A stretch of DNA of 64,000 nt, from positions 62,001-126,000 of the forward strand of contig CAILMF010000015.1 of NCBI GenBank assembly GCA_903835235.1, read 5' to 3'. Below, piece by piece: positions 25,928 through 34,102 of this stretch. The notes under the pieces are model-generated. The model did no database searches, was not told the origin of the DNA, and was given only the letters and a program-made list of their open reading frames with translations. Each line of letters begins with the position of its first letter. Within the stretch, counting starts at the first letter, position 1. Source of the DNA: an uncultured Rhodospirillales bacterium. Lineage in GTDB: Bacteria > Pseudomonadota > Alphaproteobacteria > Acetobacterales > Acetobacteraceae. The translations under genes were made by a program, and so were the position numbers.

Positions 25928-26988
25928 GGCAAGCGGTACAGCGCGCGGGCGTTGGCGCTGAACACCAGCTCCCGCTGCGCCGCCGTCAGCGGGCAGCGGA
26001 AGGCGTAGCGCGGGTCGTCGAAATCCCAATGCGGGTAGTCGGTGGAGAACATGATCCGGTCCCAGCCGACCCAGCCGCTGATCTCCGCCAGGTCCTCGGC
26101 GCGGTCGGGTTCCTCGATGGGTTGGGTGGTGTACCAGATGTGCTCGCGCACGTAGTCGCTGGGCGGGCGGGTCAGCGCCGGCACTTCGCCGCGCATGCGC
26201 CGCCAAGCCTGGTCCATGCGCCAGCACAGCGCCGGCGCCCAGGTGAAGCCGCCCTCGATCAGCACCACCTTCAGCGCCGGCAGCGCGGCGAAGACGCCGT
26301 CCAGCACCAGGCTGGCGACCACGGCCTGCATGCCCGGCATGTTGGAGTGGTGTTCCTGCAGATAGTAGGTCAGGTGCCCGGCGCCCGTTGAGGGATGCCC
26401 CGGCACGCCCGACACATGGAAGCCCACGGGCAGGCCGTGATGCGCCGCGCATTCCAGGATGCGGCGGTAGCGGCGGCGGCCAGGCGGCTCGCTGGCGCGC
26501 GGGGTGAAGTTGACCTGCACGAAGCCGCCCTTGGCGACGCAGCGCTCGATCTCCGCCACGGCGGCGTCCGGGTCTTCCTGCGGGATCATGATGCCGCCAT
26601 GCAGGCGCGGTTCCGGCTGGACGAAGCGGGCGTGCTGCCAGTCATTCGCCGCGGCGCAGATGGCGGCGCCGTAGTCCAGGTTGCGCTCGTCGCAGCCGGC
26701 CGGGCGCAGCGACATCAGGATGCCGTGGTCGATGTTGTGCGCGTCCAGGTGGTGGGCGCGCATGAAGTCGAGGTCGGACCCCGGCGGGCCGCCATTGGGT
26801 GGCCAGGAATCGGCACGGGCGACGCCGGGGTTGAAGCGCGGGTGCTGCAAGGCGAAGGCCAGGCCCTGGTGGTTCAGCGGGCCGTAGTCGCGCAGGTGGT
26901 CGGCCCAGCGGCGGGGCATGAAGGGCAGCAGCTCGGCGTCGGAGGCCATGTTGGGGTGGATGTCGCAATCGACGATGCCGCGGGTCAT
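25924..26988 (-). CDS. Amidohydrolase family protein (ACMSD-type, amidohydro_2), gene 2 of a pair
   Basis: 354 residues. TIM-barrel amidohydrolase with the N-terminal metal motif VDCDIHPN (Asp9, His11), a His on strand 5 (GFHVSG) and the late metal Asp in FSTDYPHWDFD. The family includes ACMSD and resorcylate/vanillate decarboxylases as well as true hydrolases. It is about as long as, and clearly related to, the adjacent gene at 26985, which points to an old duplication or a heteromeric enzyme. Overlaps with both neighbours are four bases. Confidence 0.9.
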   Translation of the reverse strand: MTRGIVDCDIHPNMASDAELLPFMPRRWADHLRDYGPLNHQGLAFALQHPRFNPGVARADSWPPNGGPPGSDLDFMRAHHLDAHNIDHGILMSLRPAGCDERNLDYGAAICAAANDWQHARFVQPEPRLHGGIMIPQEDPDAAVAEIERCVAKGGFVQVNFTPRASEPPGRRRYRRILECAAHHGLPVGFHVSGVPGHPSTGAGHLTYYLQEHHSNMPGMQAVVASLVLDGVFAALPALKVVLIEGGFTWAPALCWRMDQAWRRMRGEVPALTRPPSDYVREHIWYTTQPIEEPDRAEDLAEISGWVGWDRIMFSTDYPHWDFDDPRYAFRCPLTAAQRELVFSANARALYRLP

Positions 26989-28055
26989 GGCGCGGTCTCC
27001 GCCAGCCGGGGGAAGGTGGCCAGGGCGTTGCCGCGCAGCAGCTTCGGCAGCAGGGCTTCGGGCAGGCCCTCGGGCAGCGCGGCGTCGGCGTCGAACTGCC
27101 AGTGCGGGTAGTCGGTGCTGAACAGCAGCATGTCGTCGCAGTCGATCTGCGCCAGGGTGGCGGCCAGCATCTCCGGCCGCGGGGGTGCGTCCACCGGTTG
27201 CAGCGTGATGCGGACATGCTGGCGCAGGATGTCGGCGGGCAGGCGCGTCACCCAGGGCACCTCGGCACGCAGGCCGCGCCAGATCTTGTTCATGCGCCAG
27301 AGGAAGGTGGGCAGCCAGGTGAAACCGCTTTCCAGCAGCACCACGCGCAGGTCCGGGAATTTGGTGAAGACGCCCTCGGTCAGCAGGCTGGCCAGTTGCG
27401 CATCGAAGGCCTGGGCGCCCACGACATGGTCCTCCAGATGCGTGCTGGGCCAGCCGGTGGGGGTGGTGGCATGGCGGTTCAGCCCGCCGGCGTGGATGCC
27501 CAGCGGCAGCCCGTGCCGCGCTGCCGCCTCATGCAGCGGCCACCACTGCCGGCGGCCCAGCGGGTGGTCCAGCATGGCCAGCACCAGCACCTGCACGAAT
27601 CGCCGGTCGGCGGCGCAGCGCTCGATCTCCGCCACCGCCAGCGCGACATTCTGCGTCGGCACCAGGATGCTGGCGCGCAGGCGGTCGTCGCGGCTGAGCC
27701 ATTCGGCGGCGACCCAGTCGTTGACGGCGCGGCACAGCGCGGCGGCCATGTCTTCCGTATGCAGCGCCACCGCGCCGTGCAGGCAATGGCCGATGGCGAT
27801 GCCGGTGCCGAAATGGTCCAGCACATGGCGTTGCAGCAGCGCCAGGCCGCTCTCGCCCTTGCCCGGGCGCCAGTCCGGCCGGCAGGCCAGCGGCGTGCGG
27901 CTGGCCGAGGTGGTCAGGGCGAAGTCGGCGCCGACCAGGCCGCGGATGGTGAACTGCTCGCGCCAGTAGGCATCCAGATAGGGCAGCAGCGCGGCGGTGG
28001 GTGGCGGCGGAATGTGGACGTCGCAGTCGATGGCGCCGTGCAGGGCGGTCGGCAT
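26985..28055 (-). CDS. Amidohydrolase family protein (ACMSD-type, amidohydro_2), gene 1 of a pair
   Basis: 356 residues from the ATG at 28055 with GGAGGAA eight bases upstream, one of the best ribosome sites in the window. Metal-binding signatures are IDCDVHIPP (Asp12, His14), GIHAGG and FSTDYPHWQFD, the same set as its neighbour. It starts 99 bases after the Bug binding-protein stop and leads the overlapping genes amidohydrolase 2 and Rieske protein. A decarboxylase or hydrolase of an aromatic or heterocyclic acid is plausible by family. Confidence 0.9.
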   Translation of the reverse strand: MPTALHGAIDCDVHIPPPPTAALLPYLDAYWREQFTIRGLVGADFALTTSASRTPLACRPDWRPGKGESGLALLQRHVLDHFGTGIAIGHCLHGAVALHTEDMAAALCRAVNDWVAAEWLSRDDRLRASILVPTQNVALAVAEIERCAADRRFVQVLVLAMLDHPLGRRQWWPLHEAAARHGLPLGIHAGGLNRHATTPTGWPSTHLEDHVVGAQAFDAQLASLLTEGVFTKFPDLRVVLLESGFTWLPTFLWRMNKIWRGLRAEVPWVTRLPADILRQHVRITLQPVDAPPRPEMLAATLAQIDCDDMLLFSTDYPHWQFDADAALPEGLPEALLPKLLRGNALATFPRLAETAP

Positions 28056-28154
28056 CTGGTTGGTTCCTCCCGGTCGGGAGCCGGTGGGCAGCCGCTGCGG
28101 GCGGCAAGTCTGGCATGCGCGCCGCGCCGATGCCAAGCCCGCGCCCGGGTTGGG

Positions 28155-29135
28155 TCAGTCCGCGGTGACCTTGCCCTCGCGCACCACCTTGGCCCATTTG
28201 GCCATCTCGGCGCCGACCATGGCGGTGAAGGCGGCGGGGGTGGAGCCGCCCATCAGGAAGCCCTGGGCGGCGAAGAAGTCGCGGATGTCCGGCTGCTCGA
28301 TCGCGGCGCGGATTTCGGCGGAAAGCCGTTCCACCACCGCCGGCGGCGTGGCGGCGGGGGCGAAGATGCCCTGCCAGGACAGCGCCTCGAACCCCGGCAG
28401 CCCCGCCTCTGCCACGCTGGGCACATCCGGCAGCAGCGGGTGGCGCGTGGCGGAGGTGACGGCGATGGCGCGGATGGCGCCGGCGCGGATCTGCGGCAGC
28501 ACCACCAACAGGTCGCCCCACATGCTGGCCAGCGTGCCACCGACCAGGTCGTTCAGCGCCATGGCGGAACCGCGATAGGGCACATGCGTGGTCTGGGTGC
28601 CCGCGGCCTGGTCGAACATGACGCCGGTGAGGTGCATGGCGGTGCCGTTGCCCGGCGTGCCATAGGTCAGCGTGCCCGGCCGGGCGCGGGCCGCGGCGAT
28701 GTGGTCCGCCAGGGAATGCACCGGCAGCGACGGGTGCACCACCAGCACCAGCGGCGCCCGCACCACCAGCGTGATCGGCGCGAAGTCGCGTAGCGGCTGG
28801 TAGGGCAGGGCGGGGATCAGGCTGGGCGCGATGGCATGGGTGCCGGTAACGCCGAACAGCATGGTCAGCCCATCCGGCGCCGCATTGGCGACGTGGTCGG
28901 ACCCGGTGACGCCGCCGGCGCCGGGGCGGTTCTCCACCAGCACGGTCTGGCCCAGGGTCTGGGTCAGCCGCTCGGCCAGGCGCCGCGCCATCAGGTCCGT
29001 GCTGCCGCCGGGGGCGAAGGGCACCACGATGCGCAGCGGGCGGGCGGGCCAGTCCGACTGGGCCCGGGCAGCCTGGGCGCGGGCGACGACGGGGCTGGCC
29101 GCGGCCAGCGCGAGCAGGGTGCGACGCGGGATCAT
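28155..29135 (-). CDS. Tripartite tricarboxylate transporter substrate-binding protein (Bug/TctC family)
   Basis: 326 residues with a signal peptide (MIPRRTLLALAAASPVVARA). Bug-family marks are RIVVPFAPGGSTDLMARRLAE, VENRPGAGGVTGSDHVA and HVPYRGSAMALNDLVGG. GAGGAG precedes the ATG. No TctA/TctB membrane genes lie in the window, as is usual for the many orphan Bug proteins of betaproteobacteria and Roseomonas. It heads the minus-strand catabolic gene run and may bind the substrate of the amidohydrolases. Confidence 0.92.
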   Translation of the reverse strand: MIPRRTLLALAAASPVVARAQAARAQSDWPARPLRIVVPFAPGGSTDLMARRLAERLTQTLGQTVLVENRPGAGGVTGSDHVANAAPDGLTMLFGVTGTHAIAPSLIPALPYQPLRDFAPITLVVRAPLVLVVHPSLPVHSLADHIAAARARPGTLTYGTPGNGTAMHLTGVMFDQAAGTQTTHVPYRGSAMALNDLVGGTLASMWGDLLVVLPQIRAGAIRAIAVTSATRHPLLPDVPSVAEAGLPGFEALSWQGIFAPAATPPAVVERLSAEIRAAIEQPDIRDFFAAQGFLMGGSTPAAFTAMVGAEMAKWAKVVREGKVTAD

Positions 29136-29189
29136 GGGGCGGGGCTCCTCGACAGGGGGGCAGGGTGACGCAAGATTTGCGCCGTCGCC

Positions 29190-29212
29190 AGCCGCCCGGG
29201 GGACGGGCGGCT
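29190..29212 (-). terminator. GC-rich hairpin after the RNA methyltransferase gene
   Basis: AGCCGCCC (29190-29197) pairs with GGGCGGCT (29205-29212). It lies between the stop of the methyltransferase gene (29294) and the Bug gene start (29135), both on the minus strand. There is no T-tract, so termination is a guess from position. Confidence 0.35.
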
Positions 29213-29293
29213 CAGGCCGGGCGCCCGTGACAGGGCGGTGCGGGCCGCCCGCCTGGGATATGGCGGTTCAGGCCAGCCGCTCCCGAGGGCGGC

Positions 29294-30409
29294 TCAGGCC
29301 AGCACGCCGGTCCGGTACAGGGTGACGCGCAGCCCGCCATGCGGCACCGGGGCGCCCGGCGGCAGGAAGGGCAGGCGGGTGGCGCGGGCCAGGGCGGGCT
29401 CGGCGGCAACCAGGCCCACACGCCAGCCGGCAAAGCGGCTGGCCAGCACCTGGCCGAGCGCCTGGTACAGCGGCACCAGCTTGTCCCGCTCCCCCAGCCT
29501 GGTGCCGTAGGGCGGGTTGACCATGACCAGGCCGGGCGGGCCGGCGGGCGGGGCCAGCGCGCTGATCGGCGCCTGGTGGAACTCGGTGCTGTCGGAGACG
29601 CCGGCGCGGGCGGCATTGGCGCGGCTCATCTCCACCGCGCCGGCATCGCGGTCGTAGCCGTGGCACCGGGCGGCCGGCGGACGGCTGCTCTGCACCTGGC
29701 GCATCCGCTGCCAGGCCTCGGCGTCGAAGCTGGCCAGCTGCTCGAAGGCGAAGGGCCGGTTGCGGCCGGGGTTCAGCCGGGCGGCGATCTCGGCGGCCTC
29801 GATGACGAAGGTGCCGGAGCCGCACATCGGGTCCAGCAGGGTCTCCTGGCCGGTATAGCCGCAGGCCTGGAGGAAGAGGGAGGCCATGGTCTCGCGCAGC
29901 GGCGCCGCGTTCACCGCCTGCTTGTAGCCGCGCTTGTGCAGTGCCTCGCCGGAGGTGTCGATGCTGATGGTGCAGAGGTCGTGGTCGATGCGGGCGCGGA
30001 CCAGCACGTCAGCGGTCTCGGACTGCGGTGCGTGCAGGGTTTCGCGGATGGCGGTCTCGATCCGCTGGGCCGCGGCGTCGCTGTGGTAGATGCGCGACTT
30101 GTGGCAGGCGACCTCGACCCGGAAGGGCACGTCCGGGCGAAGCACGCTGGCCCAGGGCACCCGGCGGGCGCGGCCGTCCAGCTGGGCCAGGTGGGTGACA
30201 TGGAAGGCATCCAGCCGCGCCAGCACGCGCCCGGCGCCGCGCAGCCAGAGGTTGGCGCGCCAGACCTCGGGCCAGCCGCCCTTGAGCACCACGCCGCCCG
30301 GCACGGCCTTGGGCTGGCGGAAGCCCTTGCCGCGGACTTCCTCGGCCAGCAGCGCTTCCAGCCCCGGGGCGGCGGCAAGGAAGATCTCGAAATCCTGGGG
30401 GTTGGTCAT
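29294..30409 (-). CDS. THUMP-domain class I SAM-dependent RNA methyltransferase (RlmL N-half/YcbY-like)
   Basis: 371 residues from the ATG at 30409 (MTNPQDFEIFLAAAPGLEALL). An N-terminal ferredoxin-like plus THUMP RNA-binding part (residues ~1-155) precedes the UPF0020 methyltransferase domain, with the SAM-binding DPMCGSGTFVIEA and the catalytic NPPYG typical of N2-guanine/N6-adenine base methylation. It resembles the first half of E. coli RlmL, which makes m2G in 23S rRNA; the exact target here is not known. Confidence 0.9.
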   Translation of the reverse strand: MTNPQDFEIFLAAAPGLEALLAEEVRGKGFRQPKAVPGGVVLKGGWPEVWRANLWLRGAGRVLARLDAFHVTHLAQLDGRARRVPWASVLRPDVPFRVEVACHKSRIYHSDAAAQRIETAIRETLHAPQSETADVLVRARIDHDLCTISIDTSGEALHKRGYKQAVNAAPLRETMASLFLQACGYTGQETLLDPMCGSGTFVIEAAEIAARLNPGRNRPFAFEQLASFDAEAWQRMRQVQSSRPPAARCHGYDRDAGAVEMSRANAARAGVSDSTEFHQAPISALAPPAGPPGLVMVNPPYGTRLGERDKLVPLYQALGQVLASRFAGWRVGLVAAEPALARATRLPFLPPGAPVPHGGLRVTLYRTGVLA

Positions 30410-30552
30410 CTCACCTGCGGGGCGACGGCCGGCGGTGTCATGGGGCCGGGGCGCGAGGCCGGCTGTTTGCACCCGGGGCGGGGGCGCGTCCAGCGCCGGC
30501 CGGGCTTCTGCCACGGGCACGAGGGCCGAATGGCGCCCGTCCACCGCTGGCA

Positions 30553-31137
30553 TCACGCCAGGCTGTGCCGCACCGCCTGGCGCAGCGCCGGCAGGACCTG
30601 CTGCTCGAACCAGGGGTTGCGGCGCATCCAGCCCTGGCTGCGCCAGCTGGGATGCGGCAGCGGGAAGCGGCCGGCGGGCGCCTGGGCGAAGGCCTGCACC
30701 GCCGCGGTCAGCGTGGTGCCTCGGGCGGTGCCCAGATAGGCGCGCTGGGCGTGCATGCCCACCAGAAGGGTCAGGCGCCGGGCCGGCAGCGCCGCCAGCA
30801 AGCGGGCGTGCCACAGCGGCGCGCATTCCGGCCGCGGCGGCAGGTCTGCCCCGCCGGCAGCGCCGGGGTAGCAGAACCCCATGGGCAGCAGCGCCACCTG
30901 GGCCGGGTCGTAGAAGGTGGCGGGGTCCAGGCCGGTCCAGGCGCGCAGGCGCTCGCCGCTGTCGTCCTGCCAGGGCACGCCGCTGGCATGCACCTTGGAC
31001 CCCGGCGCCTGGCCGATGATCACCAGGCGCGAGGTGGGCGCGAGCTGCACAACGGGGCGTGGCCCCAGCGGCAGGTGCGCGGCGCAGAGGGTGCAACCGC
31101 GCACCGCGGCCAACAGGGTGTCGAGCGGTGTCGTCAT
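30553..31137 (-). CDS. Uracil-DNA glycosylase family protein
   Basis: 194 residues. The UDG superfamily motifs are visible: IIGQAPGSKVH (GQAPG at 42-46) for the active-site loop and HPSWR (162-166) for the minor-groove loop. CTLC near residues 15-18, with later Cys in MGFCYP and PECAP, might hold an Fe-S cluster as in family 4 enzymes, but the spacing differs from classical ones. It probably works in DNA base-excision repair. A 143-base gap without features separates it from the methyltransferase gene. Confidence 0.85.
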   Translation of the reverse strand: MTTPLDTLLAAVRGCTLCAAHLPLGPRPVVQLAPTSRLVIIGQAPGSKVHASGVPWQDDSGERLRAWTGLDPATFYDPAQVALLPMGFCYPGAAGGADLPPRPECAPLWHARLLAALPARRLTLLVGMHAQRAYLGTARGTTLTAAVQAFAQAPAGRFPLPHPSWRSQGWMRRNPWFEQQVLPALRQAVRHSLA

Positions 31138-31228
31138 CGGCCGGCCTTTGCACGGGGGCCGGCGATGGCGCCAGCCCCGGGTCGGGGGTGAAGGGCCGCA
31201 CGCCTTCAGCGGCGTGCGACCGGGTGGC

Positions 31229-31777
31229 TCAAGCCGCGCGCCGGGTCACGACCGGGAAGTCGATCTCGGTGCCCGCCACCTCGTTGACGTAGTTGGTCAG
31301 CGTGTTCAGCGCGACATGCAGCACGACTTCGATGATCTCGGCGTCGTCCAGGCCGGCGTCGCGCACCGCCGCCAGCTCGGCATCGCCGACATGGCCGCGG
31401 GCCTGCACCACCTGCACCGCGAAGCGCACGGCGGCGGCGGCGCGCGGGTCGTTCGAGGTGCCGCTGCGGTTGGCGGTGATCTCGGCGTCGTCCAGCTTCG
31501 CCAGGTTCTTGCCCAGGTAGGTATGGGCCGAGAGGCAGTAGCCGCAGCCATTCACCTCGGCCACCGCCAGGGCGATGCGCTCGCGGGTCTTGGCGTCCAG
31601 CTTGCCCTTGGCCAGCGCGGCGTTGAGGCCGAGGTAGCCGTCCAGCGCCGCCGGGCTGTTGGCGATGACGCGGAACAGGTTGGGGACGCTGCCGAGCTGC
31701 TTCTTCGCGGCTTCCAGCGCCGGGCGGGCGGCGGCGGGGGCGGCTTCGATGGAGGCGGGGGTGGGGATGCGGGACAT
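31229..31777 (-). CDS. Carboxymuconolactone decarboxylase / AhpD-like peroxidase-related protein
   Basis: 182 residues. The AhpD core motif CGYCLSAH places the redox pair at Cys78 and Cys81 with His85, as in alkylhydroperoxidases that reduce peroxides through a thiol relay. Lengths and the N-terminal IPTP..APAAARPALEAAKKQLGSVPNL fit the peroxidase-related enzyme subgroup. AAGGA precedes the ATG. It is divergent from a LysR gene, which is a likely regulator. Confidence 0.92.
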   Translation of the reverse strand: MSRIPTPASIEAAPAAARPALEAAKKQLGSVPNLFRVIANSPAALDGYLGLNAALAKGKLDAKTRERIALAVAEVNGCGYCLSAHTYLGKNLAKLDDAEITANRSGTSNDPRAAAAVRFAVQVVQARGHVGDAELAAVRDAGLDDAEIIEVVLHVALNTLTNYVNEVAGTEIDFPVVTRRAA

Positions 31778-31899
31778 CGGGAAGATCCTTCGTTGGGGTG
31801 GGGCCTCGCTGGCCTCCCCGCTGATATGAATGATCCCGTTGAGCGACAGTATCCGGCGGTTTATGGAGGAACCCTTCCGGAAAATGGAAAGCAGCGCGC

Positions 31900-32805
31900 A
31901 TGGACCGCTTCGAATCCGCCAGCACCTTCGTCGCCGTGGTCGAGGCCGGGGGCTTTTCAGCGGCGTCCCGCCGGCTGCGGATGCCGCTGGCGACGGTGAG
32001 CCGCAAGGTCACGGAGCTGGAGGAGCATCTGAAGGCGCGGCTGCTGACCCGCACCTCCCGCAAGGTGGAACCGACCGAGGCGGGCGCGCAGTTCTACGTT
32101 GCCGCGCGCCGGCTGCTGGAGGAGTTCGCCGAGGCCGAGCGCCAGGCCGGCGGCGAGTATCGCGCGCCGCAGGGCAGCCTGGCGGTCTCGGCCCCCATGG
32201 CCTTCGGGCGGCTGCACATGACGCCGCTGATCACCGAGTTCCTGGCCGCCTATCCCCAGGTGGATGTCAGCCTGCAACTGGGCGACCGCATGGTGAACCT
32301 GGCGGAGGAGCACATCGACCTGGCCGTGCGGATCGGCGCGCTGCCGGACAGCGCGCTGCTGGCGCGCCGGCTGGGGGCGATCCGCTACGTCTGCGTGGCC
32401 AGCCCGGCCTATCTGGCGGCGCGGGGCGAGCCGCTGGCGCCGGAAGCGCTGGCGGGGCATGACTGCATCACCTTCACCGGGCTGGAATCCCCGACGGAAT
32501 GGCGCTTCGGCGAGAGCCGCGCGGCGGTGCATTCGCGGCTGGCGCTGAACATGGTGGAAGCGGCGGTGGATGCCGCCGTGGCCGGCGCCGGCATCGCCCG
32601 GCTGCTGTGCTACCAGGTGGCGCAGGCGGTGCGGGCCGGCACGCTGCGCGTGCTGCTGAAGCCGCATGAGCCGGAGCCCCTGCCACTGCATTTCGTCACC
32701 CTCGGCGGCCGGCAGTCGCCGCTGAAGCTGCGGGCCTTCAGCGATTTCATAGCGCCCCGCCTGCCACCGCGGCTGGTGTTCGACGACAGGTTGGCAGGCG
32801 CCTGA
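31900..32805 (+). CDS. LysR family transcriptional regulator
   Basis: 301 residues. N-terminal winged HTH (FVAVVEAGGFSAASRRLRMPLATVSRKVTELE) and a periplasmic-binding-like effector domain. The 122-base divergent gap with the AhpD-like gene is where it should bind; TTGAGC (31839) and TATGGA (31862) with 17-base spacing are a possible promoter for it. Many members of this CrgA-like subgroup answer to quinones or electrophiles, which would fit an AhpD target (inference). Its TGA is in the same frame as the coding-like stretch that follows. Confidence 0.92.
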   Translation: MDRFESASTFVAVVEAGGFSAASRRLRMPLATVSRKVTELEEHLKARLLTRTSRKVEPTEAGAQFYVAARRLLEEFAEAERQAGGEYRAPQGSLAVSAPMAFGRLHMTPLITEFLAAYPQVDVSLQLGDRMVNLAEEHIDLAVRIGALPDSALLARRLGAIRYVCVASPAYLAARGEPLAPEALAGHDCITFTGLESPTEWRFGESRAAVHSRLALNMVEAAVDAAVAGAGIARLLCYQVAQAVRAGTLRVLLKPHEPEPLPLHFVTLGGRQSPLKLRAFSDFIAPRLPPRLVFDDRLAGA

Positions 32806-32820
32806 CGCACCGGGCGCGGG

Positions 32821-33198
32821 GTGAAGGTGGCCGCGCTCTCCGGCCTGTTCGCCGAACGGGCGGTGGATGAGCGCGACATCCACCGGGTGCGCGAGGGCAT
32901 GGCGACCGAGGTGACGCGGATCGCCGACCCCGACACCGCCTGGAGCATGCGGGTGACGCGGGTGATCCCGGCCGCGGCGGCGAAGGATGGCGTGAACAGC
33001 TTTCCGGTACTGGCCGAGGCCGCTCCGCCGGAATGGTGGCGCCCGGGCATGAGCGGCGTGGCGCGCAGCCAGGCCGGCCATCGCTCGCTGGCCTGGATCG
33101 TCACCCACGGGGTGGTGGATTACCGGCGCCTGGCCCCCCCCCGGCTTGCGCCGTGTGGCCGGCGACGTAAGCTGCCCCCACGCAAGGGAGAAACCGAC
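32821..33198 (+). other. Unassigned coding-like frame between LysR and tauD genes, with a C9 run
   Basis: The 393-base gap 32806-33198 has no annotated family, but from the GTG at 32821 to about 33130 it reads as ~100 codons with strongly G/C-ending third positions and a protein-like composition (EWWRPGMSGVARSQAGHRSL). It is in frame with LysR upstream (only a TGA separates them) and with the dioxygenase downstream. At 33133-33144 it meets a run of nine C, after which codon bias is lost; one extra C would end the frame at the TAA at 33168. It could be a decayed gene, a small gene with a frameshift, or an N-terminal extension of the dioxygenase. No function is assigned. Confidence 0.4.
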
Positions 33199-34080
33199 AT
33201 GGCGGTGCAACCGATGCACACCGGCCCCCGCTACCGCGGCGGCGTGATGACCGGTGGCGACTACCGCCGGATCGGCGTGCGCAAGGTGACGCCGGTGATC
33301 GGCGCCGAGATTTCCGGGCTGGACCTGGCGGGACCGCTGGACGAGGCCACCCAGGCGGAACTGGAACGCGCCCTGGCCGAGAACCTGGTGGTGTTCTTCC
33401 GCGACCAGAAGATCACCGGTGAACAGCAACTCGCCTTCGGCCGCCGCTTCGGCGCGCTGCAAGCCCACCCGCTGGCGCCGCATGAGGCCGGGCTGGACGA
33501 GCTGATGGTCGTCAAGGCCGATGAGGGCTCGGCCCGGGTGAATGGCGAGGAATGGCATACCGACATGTCGGCGGAGTCGCAGCCGCCGATGGGCAGCATC
33601 CTGTACATGAAGGTCTGCCCGCCGGTCGGCGGCGACACGCTGTTCGCCAGCATGTACGCGGCGTGGGAGACGCTGTCCGACCGGATGAAGGCGCATCTGG
33701 AAGGACTGACCGCGCTGCATGATGGCGAGTTCGTCTATCGCGGCACCTATGGCCACCTGGGCATCAAGGACCGCGAGGCCTATGCGCAGAGCAACCACCC
33801 GGTGGCGCGTACCCACCCGGTGACCGGGCGGCGCGCGCTGTACGTCAACCGCCGCTTCACCACCAGGATCAACGGGCTGCCGAAGGAGGAGAGCGACGCG
33901 CTGCTGGCCTACCTGTTCCAGCACCTGGAGAACCCGTTGTTCCAATGCCGCTTCGCCTGGCAGGAAGGCTCCATCGCCTTCTGGGACAATCGCTGCACGC
34001 AGCACCGGGCGATGTGGGACTACTGGCCGCACCAGCGCTACGCCACCCGGGTGACGATCTTCGGCGAAACGCCGGCCTGA
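33199..34080 (+). CDS. TauD/TfdA family Fe(II)/2-oxoglutarate dioxygenase
   Basis: 293 residues from the ATG at 33199, chosen because AAGGGAGA precedes it and family similarity begins here. The facial triad is His120-x-Asp122 (EEWHTDMS) and His269 (TQHRAMWDY), with an Arg for 2-oxoglutarate in YATRVTI. The family hydroxylates taurine, chlorinated phenoxyacetates, sulfate esters and others. The convergent gene downstream encodes a Bug protein, so uptake and oxidation of an organic acid are possible. Confidence 0.92.
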   Translation: MAVQPMHTGPRYRGGVMTGGDYRRIGVRKVTPVIGAEISGLDLAGPLDEATQAELERALAENLVVFFRDQKITGEQQLAFGRRFGALQAHPLAPHEAGLDELMVVKADEGSARVNGEEWHTDMSAESQPPMGSILYMKVCPPVGGDTLFASMYAAWETLSDRMKAHLEGLTALHDGEFVYRGTYGHLGIKDREAYAQSNHPVARTHPVTGRRALYVNRRFTTRINGLPKEESDALLAYLFQHLENPLFQCRFAWQEGSIAFWDNRCTQHRAMWDYWPHQRYATRVTIFGETPA

Positions 34081-34102
34081 GCCGCTTCGGGCGCTGCCGA
34101 TC

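Noticed and set aside
31957-34032. A 691-codon minus-strand frame spanning LysR to tauD
   Set aside because: Crosses two well-supported genes in antisense and has shadow-type composition.
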